A DNA stretch of 64,000 nucleotides, taken from Curtobacterium sp. UNCCL20. GTDB lineage: Bacteria; Actinomycetota; Actinomycetes; Actinomycetales; Microbacteriaceae. Shown here one piece after another: positions 26,409 through 34,465 of this stretch. The notes beneath the pieces are model-generated. The model was not told the origin of the DNA. It was given only the letters and a program-made list of their open reading frames with translations, and did not search any database. A program made the position numbers and the translations under genes. The stretch is from assembly GCF_900101675.1 (NCBI RefSeq), contig NZ_FNKG01000001.1:1285378-1349377 (forward strand), given 5' to 3'. The number at the start of each line of letters is the position of its first letter. Within the stretch, counting starts at the first letter, position 1.

Positions 26409-26689
26409 CTATGGTGCCCGACCGAGTGCTTCCGCGATCACACGAACGCTCGCGCCGCGAGACGAAGGTCCGCGAGCTGGAGCCGCCCTTCATGGCTCAG
26501 GCGCCGGTCCGAGCGGGGCTTGTGGGCGAACGGATTCCGTCCGCCGGCTGCTTTGACCCATCGGTATCCCTGACGTCGGTCCACGCCGACAGCATCACAG
26601 GCCGCCGTGCGCCCAAGGCCCTGTCTCAATAGCTCCCAAAACCGCGCCTCTCGAGCACGGTGTTCCAGCCTGAATCCCGTCTGCAGCAC
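26409..26689 (-). pseudogene. IS30-type transposase remnant (N-terminal HTH part)
   Basis: The frame gives REARFWELLRQGLGRTAACD, VGVDRRQGYRWVKAAGG and LSHEGRLQLADLRLAAR, the N-terminal HTH of IS30-family transposases as found in Actinobacteria. It then breaks; VIAEALGRAP, the expected next segment, is found one frame over and hits a stop at 26409-26411. The DDE catalytic part and terminal repeats are missing. It is an old transposon scar inside the island. Confidence 0.75.
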
Positions 26690-26818
26690 TCCGATTCACG
26701 GTGGTGTTGCAACGACCGGCTGAACCCAAGGATCGGCTACCGAACGTTGCCTCAGCCGATGGTGGTCGTTCCGGTAGGGGATGGTCGACGAGGCTGTCGC
26801 AGCGGTGACCGCCTGACG

Positions 26819-27211
26819 TCACCCGGCGAGGACGCCGACGCCCACCAGGGCGGCCAGGACGCCGAACACCACGAGGACCCCAGCGACGACGAACGTCACA
26901 AGCGCACTGGCGCTGCCCGGCTGGCTCCTGAGCGTCACGACCGCGAGCGCGACCGGGCCGGCGGCGCCGACCAGGCCGGCTACGAGCGCCGTCCACGCCC
27001 ACCCGTCGTAGGCATCCGGATCTCCGACGCCGGCTCCTGCCCCGGCGAAGGCAACGAGCGCGCAGAAGCCGGCGCCGAGCACGCAGCACGCCGCCAGGAC
27101 GGCCGCGACGGCGATCCCCGCGACGGACGGGCCAGTCGAGGCGGTCCATGCCCGTATTGCTGCATCGAGCTCGTCCTGGTCGTGCTGCTCGTCGTGTCGT
27201 CGCTCGGCCAC
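26819..27211 (-). CDS. Hypothetical four-helix membrane protein
   Basis: 130 residues from GTG 27211 (open upstream, but those residues are low quality). A charged N-terminus (AERRHDEQHDQDELDAAIRA) is followed by four hydrophobic segments rich in Ala/Val/Gly, e.g. SVAGIAVAAVLAACCVLGAG and TFVVAGVLVVFGVLAALVGV. No family is recognised. It is one of several small orphan membrane proteins in this stretch. Confidence 0.55.
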   Translation of the reverse strand: MAERRHDEQHDQDELDAAIRAWTASTGPSVAGIAVAAVLAACCVLGAGFCALVAFAGAGAGVGDPDAYDGWAWTALVAGLVGAAGPVALAVVTLRSQPGSASALVTFVVAGVLVVFGVLAALVGVGVLAG

Positions 27212-27335
27212 CACCGCATGATCCTGGCACGAGGGCAGACGGCTCGACGCCCGGAGAGAGCATGATCCGCCTCCAGGCGTGGAGCAATCACGTCCGGTAG
27301 ACGATCCTTTACGGGGCAGTGAGCAGAACATCCGT

Positions 27336-27512
27336 CTAGCTGCTGCGCTTCTGCTTCCGCCCGAAGTCGACCATGACGGCTCCGGCAGCACAGATGACCG
27401 CGTCCACTAGTCCGATCCAAAGCCCCCACTGATGGCTGAAGAACCAGACGGCGATGGCCGCGACCACCCCGACCAAGCCCAGGACCGCGACGATTCGACC
27501 AGCCGTCTGCAT
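27336..27512 (-). CDS. 58-residue two-helix membrane protein
   Basis: From ATG 27512 to TAG 27336: a start MQTAGR, a first membrane helix (IVAVLGLVGVVAAIAVWFF), a turn SHQWG, a second helix (LWIGLVDAVICAAGAVMV) and a basic tail DFGRKQKRSS. Topology and the positive-inside tail look real. The family is unknown. Confidence 0.55.
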   Translation of the reverse strand: MQTAGRIVAVLGLVGVVAAIAVWFFSHQWGLWIGLVDAVICAAGAVMVDFGRKQKRSS

Positions 27513-27574
27513 GACTTCAAGCTAGCGGTGATCGCCACAAGTTTGAGTGGGCGGCGTGGCCGTGGAGTCTGTGT

Positions 27575-27598
27575 CCCGATATCCGGTCGTTCGACGGG
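27575..27598. repeat. Island short repeat, copy 1
   Basis: This 24-base segment, starting CCCGATATCCGGTCG and ending GACGGG, matches 21 of 24 bases at 32494-32517. Shorter related copies lie at 29734 and 31897. The ends CCCG/CGGG can form a small hairpin. Confidence 0.5.
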
Positions 27599-27702
27599 CC
27601 GCAGCTCGTCGCGCTGGTGCGATCGCCGACCCAACGTCGTTCGTCTCACTTGCCGATCCGCGACCGGTCACGAACCAGTGGCCGGCTAAAACGCTTCAAG
27701 GC

Positions 27703-28206
27703 TCATAACTGCGCTGCCTCACTCGAGTCAGGTTCAGCCACCCTCAACCACTCTGCGCGCTCCTTCTCGCGCCTCCTGAGCTGGAGGGCCCCGACGATGG
27801 CTCCGAGAACGCCAAGCACAGTGATTGCGACGATCGTCGCCCAAGTCGCCCCTACGCGGGGCTGTCCGACTTCGTCTGTGAGGGCACGGCTGAAGAACGC
27901 ATTGGTAAGAACGAAATACACCCAAAGCAGCATTCCGAGGCTCGCGATGCGGAGTGCCCACGCATAGAATAGGACGCCGCGCTTCTGAGGTGCCCGGTAC
28001 TGCCGGTTCACTCGCCGCGACAACGCGGTTTGTAGCCACAACAGCTCGGCTCGGCCCTCGAAGTCGTCCCCGGCATCCTTCAGCACGGCGGTGACTCGCT
28101 CGAGCTGTCGCATCGCGCTCTGCTCTCGAGCTATCCCCCATGCACCGAGAGCGGCCGTCACGACGACGGCGGCGAACGGTGCCATCACTTCCCAGTTCAC
28201 ACGCAT
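27703..28206 (-). CDS. Hypothetical membrane protein
   Basis: 167 residues from ATG 28206. One N-terminal helix (MAPFAAVVVTAALGAWGIA), a cytoplasmic helical segment with many charges (REQSAMRQLERVTAVLKDAG...), then two further helices (LRIASLGMLLWVYFVLT and IVAITVLGVLGAIVGAL) and a charged C-terminus. AAAGGA precedes the start. No family recognised. Confidence 0.6.
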   Translation of the reverse strand: MRVNWEVMAPFAAVVVTAALGAWGIAREQSAMRQLERVTAVLKDAGDDFEGRAELLWLQTALSRRVNRQYRAPQKRGVLFYAWALRIASLGMLLWVYFVLTNAFFSRALTDEVGQPRVGATWATIVAITVLGVLGAIVGALQLRRREKERAEWLRVAEPDSSEAAQL

Positions 28207-28327
28207 TCCTTTCGTCGCGGCTAGAAGTGTATTGGCTGAGACTGCTGCGGGAACCCTTTGAGCAGTGGTGACGTGCAAGAGCGACGACCAGCGACGCCTC
28301 GGAGGTCACACGCGAGAAGACCGAGAG

Positions 28328-28516
28328 TCAGAAGGTCCGCCGGTGCTCGCTCAAGCTCGCTGCTAGCCCGAAGCGACGGTAGTTCGCTGCGTCTCCCCGG
28401 CGGGTCGCATAACGGGCGCCGAAGATCACGGCGGCGCTGATCGCCAGCGACCAACGGACCGTCTCACTGGTCAACCCACGAGCGGACGGCCACGAAGGCG
28501 TTGCGACCGGATCCAA
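28328..28516 (-). CDS. Possible small membrane protein
   Basis: 62 codons starting with TTG at 28516: a Pro/Ser-rich start, one hydrophobic stretch (VRWSLAISAAVIFGARYA) and a basic, polar tail. No ribosome site and no known relatives; it could be a chance frame. Listed because composition fits a small membrane protein, as in the neighbouring genes. Confidence 0.3.
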   Translation of the reverse strand: MDPVATPSWPSARGLTSETVRWSLAISAAVIFGARYATRRGDAANYRRFGLAASLSEHRRTF

Positions 28517-28649
28517 ATTGCGTCAACTGCCGAATCAGTTCAGACGGAGCCTGACTCGTTGACTAGCCGGGCGAGTGTCTTCGAGCGTATGCGATTAGGC
28601 CCGACCTCGATCTACCCATGAGGGCGAGAAAGACGGCATCCTTCGAGAT

Positions 28650-28916
28650 ATGAAGGCCATCGATAACGCACACGAAGTTCCTACCCCGTCCGCCGAGGAC
28701 ATCCGCAGGATCGAGAACGTCTTGCGAGAGATTGGTGGCCCCCACGTGTCGTGGGGCGCTCAGCAGACCCTGGACGTTTGGGTGATCGAGCAGAGAGCCA
28801 AAGCAGACCGCCTAGCTGCGGATCGCTTGCGCCGATCCTCCTGGGCGCTCGTCGTCGCAACGGTAGGCCTGGTGCTCTGTACCGGAGGGTTGATTTGGGC
28901 AACGTTCGCCGCCTGA
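28650..28916 (+). CDS. Hypothetical single-helix membrane protein
   Basis: 88 residues from ATG 28650. A soluble helical N-terminal region (SAEDIRRIENVLREIGG, then VWVIEQRAKADRLAADRLRR) is followed by one C-terminal membrane helix (WALVVATVGLVLCTGGLIW) ending two residues from the C-terminus, so it is probably tail-anchored. No family recognised. Confidence 0.6.
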   Translation: MKAIDNAHEVPTPSAEDIRRIENVLREIGGPHVSWGAQQTLDVWVIEQRAKADRLAADRLRRSSWALVVATVGLVLCTGGLIWATFAA

Positions 28917-29137
28917 GCGTCGTCAGTCTTTGCCGGTGTCAACGACACGTCCCGCACATCGGTTACCCGGGGACGATCCTCCGATTTTGACGCCTTGGTG
29001 GTTGTTCGCTCTGTACCGGCAAACTGCGTTCCGCTGGCCGATAGACGGTGGAGAACCGGACGCTCTCCGCGATGAGCAGTCCCCTCGGTCGGCCATAACG
29101 AGGGTGGCGTCTCGGGCCCCTCTGCCATGATCATCAA

Positions 29138-29497
29138 GTGGTGAAATCGATCGAGGCACTGCGGATGCCTCGGCCAGGCGAACGTGCGATCGTCGATGCG
29201 CTTGCTGACGTGGCCCAAGGCGAGAGCATGAACGCTCTCCGTCAGCAGGCGGCGATGATGCTCGTTGCTGCGAATTGCGGGTGCGGATGTGGAAGCTTCA
29301 ACGTGTCGTTGACTGGGCCGGTTCCGACTGCCGCCGCTGAGGAAGTCCCTACTCTGGTCAGCAGCGAGCCTGCGATCGAGGTCTTGCCTGTATTCGGTCA
29401 CAGCGGCAGGCTGGCGAGTGTCGAGGTCACCTACTTCCTCGATGAAGCGAGCGGCGTTCCGGCTCCAGGCTCGTTGATGCCGGGTCCGAGCGGCTGA
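29138..29497 (+). CDS. Hypothetical protein with Cys-rich motif
   Basis: 119 residues from GTG 29138 (a second GTG follows directly at 29141). A helical N-terminus (GERAIVDALADVAQGESMNA) is followed by NCGCGCGSF, three closely spaced cysteines, then a beta-rich region ending EVTYFLDEASG. The cysteines could bind a metal. Family unknown. Confidence 0.55.
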   Translation: MVKSIEALRMPRPGERAIVDALADVAQGESMNALRQQAAMMLVAANCGCGCGSFNVSLTGPVPTAAAEEVPTLVSSEPAIEVLPVFGHSGRLASVEVTYFLDEASGVPAPGSLMPGPSG

Positions 29498-29558
29498 CGC
29501 GGGGCCCGCGGAACGGTGGATTCAAGGCCGCTCAACGATCGGTGACCGGGTCTTCGAG

Positions 29559-29696
29559 CTACCGCTTGCGGCGCGCGAACACCACAACCCCGATGACGAC
29601 GATCGCCGCGACAGCCGCAACGATCAACCAGATCGGCGCTGAAACGCCATCTTGAGAGTTGGCGCCGGTTGTGGCCAGGAAAGCGAAGGCGTTCAC
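29559..29696 (-). CDS. 45-residue tail-like protein with LATTG, one helix and a basic end
   Basis: GTG 29696 to TAG 29559. The product starts MNAFAFLATTGANSQDG, continues with one membrane helix (IWLIVAAVAAIVVIGVVVF) and ends ARRKR. LAxTG plus helix plus basic tail is the layout of a sortase sorting signal, but there is no secreted domain before it and an in-frame stop lies just upstream. It is either a tiny membrane protein or the stub of a sortase substrate. Confidence 0.4.
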   Translation of the reverse strand: MNAFAFLATTGANSQDGVSAPIWLIVAAVAAIVVIGVVVFARRKR

Positions 29697-29733
29697 AGCG
29701 CGAGCCTACCGATCGGAGGCGCGGCTGGATCCG

Positions 29734-29750
29734 ATGCCCGTAAGCCGGTC
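29734..29750. repeat. Island short repeat, copy 2
   Basis: ATGCCCGTAAGCCGGTC matches the core of the copies at 31898 and 32490 with two or three differences. It lies at the 3' edge of the AlbA_2 gene. Confidence 0.4.
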
Positions 29751-29752
29751 TC

Positions 29753-30784
29753 TTAGTGAGACAGCGAAGCCGCAGCAGCCTCTTCTAGCTGAGAGAACAA
29801 GGCCCGAAGAGCCTTTAGTCGACCGTAGGCGAGTGCTCGACTCTCGCCTGAATCACTCCCTGACGCGTGCAGACCCTCGAACACGGCTCCGTCCTTCATC
29901 ACTTCTTTGGCCTGCGCGAGGGGCGCCAGCAGTACCGGATCATCAGTCAGCAACCGAATGCTTCTCGTGCGGTCCTCCATGTTCTGCGCATCGATGGCCA
30001 TCGCTTTGCCGCTGTCGGTGTTGACCCATTCGATCCAATCCTTCTGGGTCCACTTGTCGCTTGAGGTCGCCATGATCAGGACCTCAGCGGCGTTCGCCCA
30101 ACGGGTCGCCGCTCCGACAACCTCTCCCACGAGTTCACGGAGTCGATGGTCCCGTTCAGCACGTCGTGCAGCTTCAGCCTGCACTTCGGTGCCCTCCAGG
30201 AGACGGTCCTGAAGCATCTCCACATCCAGCCGCGTCGCCCGATTGGTTGCTCCTGGCTGCCGGACGAAGATCGTTCCCTCTTCGACGAGTGGCTTCCTAC
30301 CTGACGGCTGGTAGCTCTTGTTCAAAAGCGCAATCCGGTCGCCCGAGCGCGGAGCTTCGACCGTGACCACGAGGACCTGCTGCCCATCTACTTCGATGCT
30401 TCGAGGATCCCACAGCGCCGTGGAGTTGCCGGCGTATCGGCGGATGGCGTTATGCAGTTCTGCGCTGTCGGGTACCCCCTGACCATGCAGGCTGCCCGGC
30501 TCGACGCCAACGAGGACGTACCCCACGCCATCGAAAGCGCTTCGGGCAACGTTTACGGGGCGATTTGCTAGGCCCAGGATTGCCCTGGCGATGACGAACG
30601 ATGCTTCGGGCGAGGTCACATCGTCAAAGTGTGACTTCCATTCCACCGCTCGACTTTCATCCTCAGGACGCGCATCAAGAACGCTGCGGACAAGCGCCAC
30701 CAACTGGTCAGGAGTACGGAGGGCACGTGAGGTGTCGATGTTGAGAGGCACCGAGCCAGTCTCGCCCACCGAGAGGGTGTCCAA
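29753..30784 (-). CDS. AlbA_2 / Schlafen-type putative nucleic-acid-binding protein
   Basis: 343 residues. The N-terminal 190 residues fit an AlbA_2 domain: SRAVEWKSHFDD, ARAILGLANRP, VGYVLVGVEPGS, SIEVDGQQVLVVTVEAP, then GTIFVRQPGATNRAT. The rest is helical and charged without a known domain. AlbA_2 proteins are bacterial relatives of Schlafen RNases, occurring in regulators and in defence genes. The start is uncertain: TTG 30784 is the longest, GTG 30769 and 30751 are alternatives. Its place among orphan genes of an island makes a defence role possible but unproven. Confidence 0.7.
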   Translation of the reverse strand: MDTLSVGETGSVPLNIDTSRALRTPDQLVALVRSVLDARPEDESRAVEWKSHFDDVTSPEASFVIARAILGLANRPVNVARSAFDGVGYVLVGVEPGSLHGQGVPDSAELHNAIRRYAGNSTALWDPRSIEVDGQQVLVVTVEAPRSGDRIALLNKSYQPSGRKPLVEEGTIFVRQPGATNRATRLDVEMLQDRLLEGTEVQAEAARRAERDHRLRELVGEVVGAATRWANAAEVLIMATSSDKWTQKDWIEWVNTDSGKAMAIDAQNMEDRTRSIRLLTDDPVLLAPLAQAKEVMKDGAVFEGLHASGSDSGESRALAYGRLKALRALFSQLEEAAAASLSH

Positions 30785-30938
30785 CAGGCGTCAAGGCCCC
30801 AGCCCGAGAATTCCGAGGCGTACCCGGGAGCGATGCTGTCGGTCCACGAATCTCTGAGCGCGGACGTGCAGCGTCTCGATCGCCGGTCCCTCAACGGGCG
30901 GCGGAGTTGCCGGCATCCCACGGACGACAGATCCTTCT

Positions 30939-31808
30939 CTACTCAACGCGCTCGACAGGGAGCCAGAGCTCGCAGGTGGCCGTGCTGAAGTCGTCAGCAC
31001 GATCGAGTACCGCGACGATGGACGGTCCAGGCCGGAGCCGCCAGGGGTTCGATGGGAACCAGTCGGTCGCGGTCGCAGCCCATGCCTCCTGCAGCGCCGC
31101 CGGGTACTCACCCTCGGTGCGGAACACCGCCCACGTGCCAGTCGGCACCTCGATCGTGTCGAGATCCGCGGCCACCAGAGTCGTGCCCGTGACGGCAACT
31201 CCGTGCAGGTAGGTCAGTTCACTCCCCTCGGTGTAGTCCGGGTCGACGTCTGCGCTGACCTGGAGCAGGCCGCCCGGTTCGGTGTCGCTGAGCGCTTTGA
31301 GGTGTGCGTGTTCTGCTGCCGGAAGTGAGGCGATGTGGGCTTGGATCTGCTGGTTGATGCCCTCGTGGATGAGGGGCACGCGGGTGGCGTGACCCACGAG
31401 GAGAAACGCCGGTCGTTCGGTGATACGGGTGTCCATGGTGATGTTCCCTTCTACGGTCAGGCGGAACCTGAGCTGCGGTTGCGTTCGAAGGGGGCCGCCA
31501 TTTCGCTTGACGCTGCCGACGCTGACACCGTGCACCGAGCGGAACGCTCGACCGAATGCCTCGGTGGAGCCGTAGCCGTACCGCACCGAGATGCTCAACA
31601 GGTTTCCGTCTCCGAGGACATCCGCTGCCGCGACTGACATTCGGCGACGCCGGATGTACTCCGACAGGGGCATTCCAGCGAGTGACGAGAACATCCGACG
31701 GAGGTGGTACTCCGTCGTGCCGAGTTCCCTCGCCAAGGATGAAACGTCGAGGTCGTCGTCCAGGCGACCTTCGACCAGTTCGACTAGTCTGTTCAGCTCC
31801 GCGATCAC
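30939..31808 (-). CDS. AraC-family regulator with GyrI-like ligand domain
   Basis: 289 residues from GTG 31808, chosen because AAGGAGG lies four bases upstream. An AraC HTH pair (residues 1-110: DVSSLARELGTTEYHLRRMF, LSEYIRRRRMSVAAADVL, GYGSTEAFGRAFRSVHG) precedes a GyrI-like effector domain (residues 130-289: RPAFLLVGHATRVPL through TWAVFRTEGEYPAALQEAW). This architecture is that of Rob/SoxS-like small-molecule sensors that control efflux or detoxification. The target is unknown. Confidence 0.9.
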   Translation of the reverse strand: MIAELNRLVELVEGRLDDDLDVSSLARELGTTEYHLRRMFSSLAGMPLSEYIRRRRMSVAAADVLGDGNLLSISVRYGYGSTEAFGRAFRSVHGVSVGSVKRNGGPLRTQPQLRFRLTVEGNITMDTRITERPAFLLVGHATRVPLIHEGINQQIQAHIASLPAAEHAHLKALSDTEPGGLLQVSADVDPDYTEGSELTYLHGVAVTGTTLVAADLDTIEVPTGTWAVFRTEGEYPAALQEAWAATATDWFPSNPWRLRPGPSIVAVLDRADDFSTATCELWLPVERVE

Positions 31809-31896
31809 GCCGCCTCCTTCGACACTCACACTTCCGGGTCGACAGGATCGGCACCCTACTATCGCGGTCCGATCGGATCGCCTCTGTGCTCCTGAA

Positions 31897-31915
31897 CATG
31901 CCCGTTAGCCGATCG
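31897..31915. repeat. Island short repeat, copy 3
   Basis: CATGCCCGTTAGCCGATCG, 17 of 19 identical to 32489-32507 (CATGCCCGATAGCCGGTCG). The two copies stand on either side of the lipoprotein gene in the same orientation. Confidence 0.5.
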
Positions 31916-31939
31916 GCCTTCGAGACTCCGGTCGGGCAT

Positions 31940-32377
31940 TCAGGTGTATTCGTCGACGACGACGAGTGCGGCGCCGGCGCTGTCTTCGGGGAACTCATCC
32001 GCATCGCATGCAAAGTCCCAGGAGTCGGTGGTGTCGACCAGGGACGGGACCCTCCGGAGGTCATCCGCCTCGCAGGTCAGCTCAGTGCCGTCATTGAACG
32101 TGATCGTGGAGACCGGGCTGAACTTGATGCCGTTGCTGTTGCTAATCGTGAATCCGAGGGTCAATTCGGTACCGAACGACGTCGTGTTCAGCACAGCGGA
32201 ATCCACTGAGTAGAAGCCGGTGTCGGTGTTGTCCGTGATGTCGGTGATCGTGACGCTGTTCGTGACCTCCAGCGGGTCAGCCTTCTCTTGCGCGCAGCCG
32301 GACAGCGAGATCCCGAGAGTGATTACCACGGCGAATGTGGCAGCCCTACGCAGCCTGGTTACTCGAGGAAGTTTCAC
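31940..32377 (-). CDS. Small secreted lipoprotein
   Basis: 145 residues from GTG 32377. Signal peptide LRRAATFAVVITLGISLSGC with lipobox LSGC, so the mature protein is lipid-anchored outside the membrane. The rest is beta-rich (VTNSVTITDITDNTDTGFYS, LTLGFTISNSNG, STITFNDGTELTCE) with two further cysteines that could form a disulfide. An immunoglobulin-like fold is plausible. It has no recognised family. The codon choice is less GC-rich than in core genes of the window. Confidence 0.72.
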   Translation of the reverse strand: MKLPRVTRLRRAATFAVVITLGISLSGCAQEKADPLEVTNSVTITDITDNTDTGFYSVDSAVLNTTSFGTELTLGFTISNSNGIKFSPVSTITFNDGTELTCEADDLRRVPSLVDTTDSWDFACDADEFPEDSAGAALVVVDEYT

Positions 32378-32996
32378 ACCACGAGCATGGCAGAGAGGGA
32401 CTGCAAACAGCGCGCAGGACGTGCCGCTTCTGAAAGCCTCTTTCCCAACCAGGGGCCGAAGCGGATACCCGACGAGAAGCCGGTTGGCCATGCCCGATAG
32501 CCGGTCGTCGGACGGGCACTTCGCTGTGTCGGTCGGTTAGCCGTTCCGTCCTGCATGGCACCGAGCATCTCCGTCGCACATGGGTGGTCCGGAACGAATC
32601 TCAATGCGGGGGCGCCACACGGTCGCACCGAGCGCCGGTGCTTCCTCGTAGGTTCCGTTTCGTGGGTCGTCGTCGTTCGAGCCGTTCGGTGTGGCCGCAG
32701 CCGTTCTCGCTTGAGGAAGCGGCACGGAGCACGGACGTGCGGGAGTTGGTGCAGCCGATGCCGGTGGAACAGGATCCCGATACCCGTGGAACGCCCTTCA
32801 GCACTGGGATCCGCGATCCGCGCCACCACTGGCATCCGCGAATGAGCCGAACACCTCGCTCCCGGCCGATCGGCGCACGTCACCCTCCTTCCCGGTCAGG
32901 ATCGCGCTGCTCGGTTATCCTGAGAACGAAGCAGCAGCCCTGCGGGACGGTACTGTCCCCATCCACCGGCTGTCCGTCGAGGATTGGGATGCTGAC
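32378..32996. other. Gene-poor scar at the right edge of the island
   Basis: About 620 bases with no gene I can support. Copy 4 of the island repeat lies at 32489-32517. A frame at about 32670-32840 reads SLEEAARSTDVRELVQPMPV, which looks protein-like but has no clear start and decays into Arg/Ser-rich sequence. The region ends at a permease gene lacking a normal start, so it probably marks a deletion or insertion junction. Confidence 0.5.
32489..32517. repeat. Island short repeat, copy 4
   Basis: CATGCCCGATAGCCGGTCG followed by TCGGACGGG. It matches 27575-27598 (21/24) and 31897-31915 (17/19). GCCCG and CGGGC at its ends can pair. Confidence 0.5.
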
Positions 32997-33683
32997 CTGA
33001 ACTGGATCACCGCGAACTTCGGCCTCATCTGGGGCCTGACCGTCACACACACGGTTCTCGCTGCCGTGCCGGTCGTACTCGGGTTCGTCGTGGCTGTGCC
33101 GTTGGGCTGGGTGGCGAACCGTTTCCGCCCGGTCCGATCCGTCATCGTCGGCGGCGGCAGTCTGCTCTACACGATCCCGTCTCTGCCGCTCTTCGTGATC
33201 CTGCCCTACGTGCTCGGTACCCGCATCACGGATCCGGTCAACATCGTCGTCGGGCTCTCCGTCTACGCGGTCGCCATCATGGTGCGACTGGCCGCTGACG
33301 CGTTCGGCGCCGTCCCGGGGGACGTCCTCGACTCGGCGACCTCGGTCGGCTACTCGGCGTGGACCCGGTTCTGGACGGTCGAGTTGCCGTTGGCGGGTCC
33401 CGTCCTCCTCGCGGGGATGCGGGTGGTCTCCGCAAGCACGGTCGCCCTGGTCTCGGTGGGGGCCCTGGTCGGTTCCGCGAACATCGGCTTCCTCTTCACC
33501 GACGGGCGGCAGCGGCAGTTCCTCGAAGAGATCCTCGTCGGCGTGGTGGCGAGCCTCGTCATCGCGCTGGTCATCGACACCGTCCTGGTGGCGATCGGGC
33601 GCATCCTGATGCCGTGGTCGCGTCGGACCCCACGACGGGCACGTCGGCGTGCGGCGCTCGCGACGATCGAACGAACGGCCTGA
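32997..33683 (+). CDS. Osmoprotectant ABC transporter permease 1 (start uncertain)
   Basis: An OpuCB/ProW-like permease of about 228 residues. It has five or six membrane helices and the EAA-type loop DSATSVGYSAWTRFWTVELPLAGP that docks the ATPase. Homologous sequence starts at LNWITANFGLIWGLTVTHTVL, where the first codon would be CTG 32997; no ATG, GTG or TTG lies in frame until GTG 33066, which would cut the first helix. The frame stays open upstream into unrelated sequence. Either CTG is used, or the 5' end was damaged when the upstream ATPase gene was lost. Confidence 0.75.
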   Translation: MNWITANFGLIWGLTVTHTVLAAVPVVLGFVVAVPLGWVANRFRPVRSVIVGGGSLLYTIPSLPLFVILPYVLGTRITDPVNIVVGLSVYAVAIMVRLAADAFGAVPGDVLDSATSVGYSAWTRFWTVELPLAGPVLLAGMRVVSASTVALVSVGALVGSANIGFLFTDGRQRQFLEEILVGVVASLVIALVIDTVLVAIGRILMPWSRRTPRRARRRAALATIERTA

Positions 33684-33685
33684 GC

Positions 33686-34465
33686 ATGCAGTACTTCCTC
33701 AGCGCGATCGCATGGCTCTTCGACCCGGCGAACTACCGTGCCGGCCTCCAGAGTCCGCTCCCGATCCAGGACCGGATCGTCGAACACCTCCTCTACACGC
33801 TGGTCTCGGTGGCCATCGCTGCCGTGATCGCACTCCCACTCGGCTTGTACATCGGGCACACGGGGCGCGGACGCGGCTTCGTCATCGCCTTCAGCGGCTC
33901 CATGCGCGCGCTGCCGACGCTGGGCCTGCTCGGCACCCTCTTCGTCGTCATCGGGTACACGGTGCCGTTCACGCTGACCGCGTTCATCGCCTCCATCATC
34001 GCGTTCGTCGTCCTGGCGATCCCGTCGATCCTCGCCGGGGCGTACGCGGGGGTGGAGTCCGTGGACCCGCAGACGGTGGACGCCGCCCGCTCGGTCGGGA
34101 TGACCGAGCTGCAGATCCTCCTGCGGGTCGAGGTCCCGCTGTCCCTGCCGCTCATCATCGGCGGTATCCGCGCATCGGTCCTGCAGGTCATCGCGACGGT
34201 CGTGATCGCGTCGTACGTCTCGCTCGGGGGCCTCGGCGCGATCATCTCCACCGGCATCAGCCTGAACGACAACAACCTCATCCTCGGTGGTGCGTTGCTC
34301 GTGACGGTGCTCGCCCTCGTGATCGACGGGCTCTTCGCCCTCGCTCAGCACTTCACCCGACGCGGCGTCCCGAGCCCGACCCGCCGTCGTCGCACACACG
34401 TCCGTGCGCTGCCATCCAGGCGCCGCGCGGTGACGGTATCCGCCGTCGACGAAAGGGACCACTGA
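33686..34465 (+). CDS. Osmoprotectant ABC transporter permease 2
   Basis: 259 residues from ATG 33686, two bases after the stop of permease 1. Six membrane helices and the coupling loop DAARSVGMTELQILLRVEVPLSLPLI. The two permeases form the heterodimeric channel of an OpuC/ProU-type uptake system for glycine betaine, choline or similar solutes. The Arg-rich tail (PTRRRRTHVRALPSRRR) is longer than usual. Its stop overlaps the start of the binding-protein gene by one base. Confidence 0.9.
   Translation: MQYFLSAIAWLFDPANYRAGLQSPLPIQDRIVEHLLYTLVSVAIAAVIALPLGLYIGHTGRGRGFVIAFSGSMRALPTLGLLGTLFVVIGYTVPFTLTAFIASIIAFVVLAIPSILAGAYAGVESVDPQTVDAARSVGMTELQILLRVEVPLSLPLIIGGIRASVLQVIATVVIASYVSLGGLGAIISTGISLNDNNLILGGALLVTVLALVIDGLFALAQHFTRRGVPSPTRRRRTHVRALPSRRRAVTVSAVDERDH

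Noticed and set aside
27265..27276. Inverted 12-base match to the tRNA-Gln 3' end (possible attachment site)
   Set aside because: Wrong orientation for an excision pair and part of a sequence (GCCTCCAGG) that is frequent in the palindromic repeats; chance is likely.
30791..30913. 41-codon minus-strand frame between the AlbA_2 and AraC genes
   Set aside because: Starts with ATG but has no ribosome site, no domain and a Pro/Arg-rich composition; it cannot be told from chance.
32584..33000. Plus-strand frame in the scar before the osmoprotectant operon
   Set aside because: One short stretch (SLEEAARSTDVRELVQP) looks natural, but the ends are Arg/Ser-rich and it is no known family; kept only as part of the scar description.
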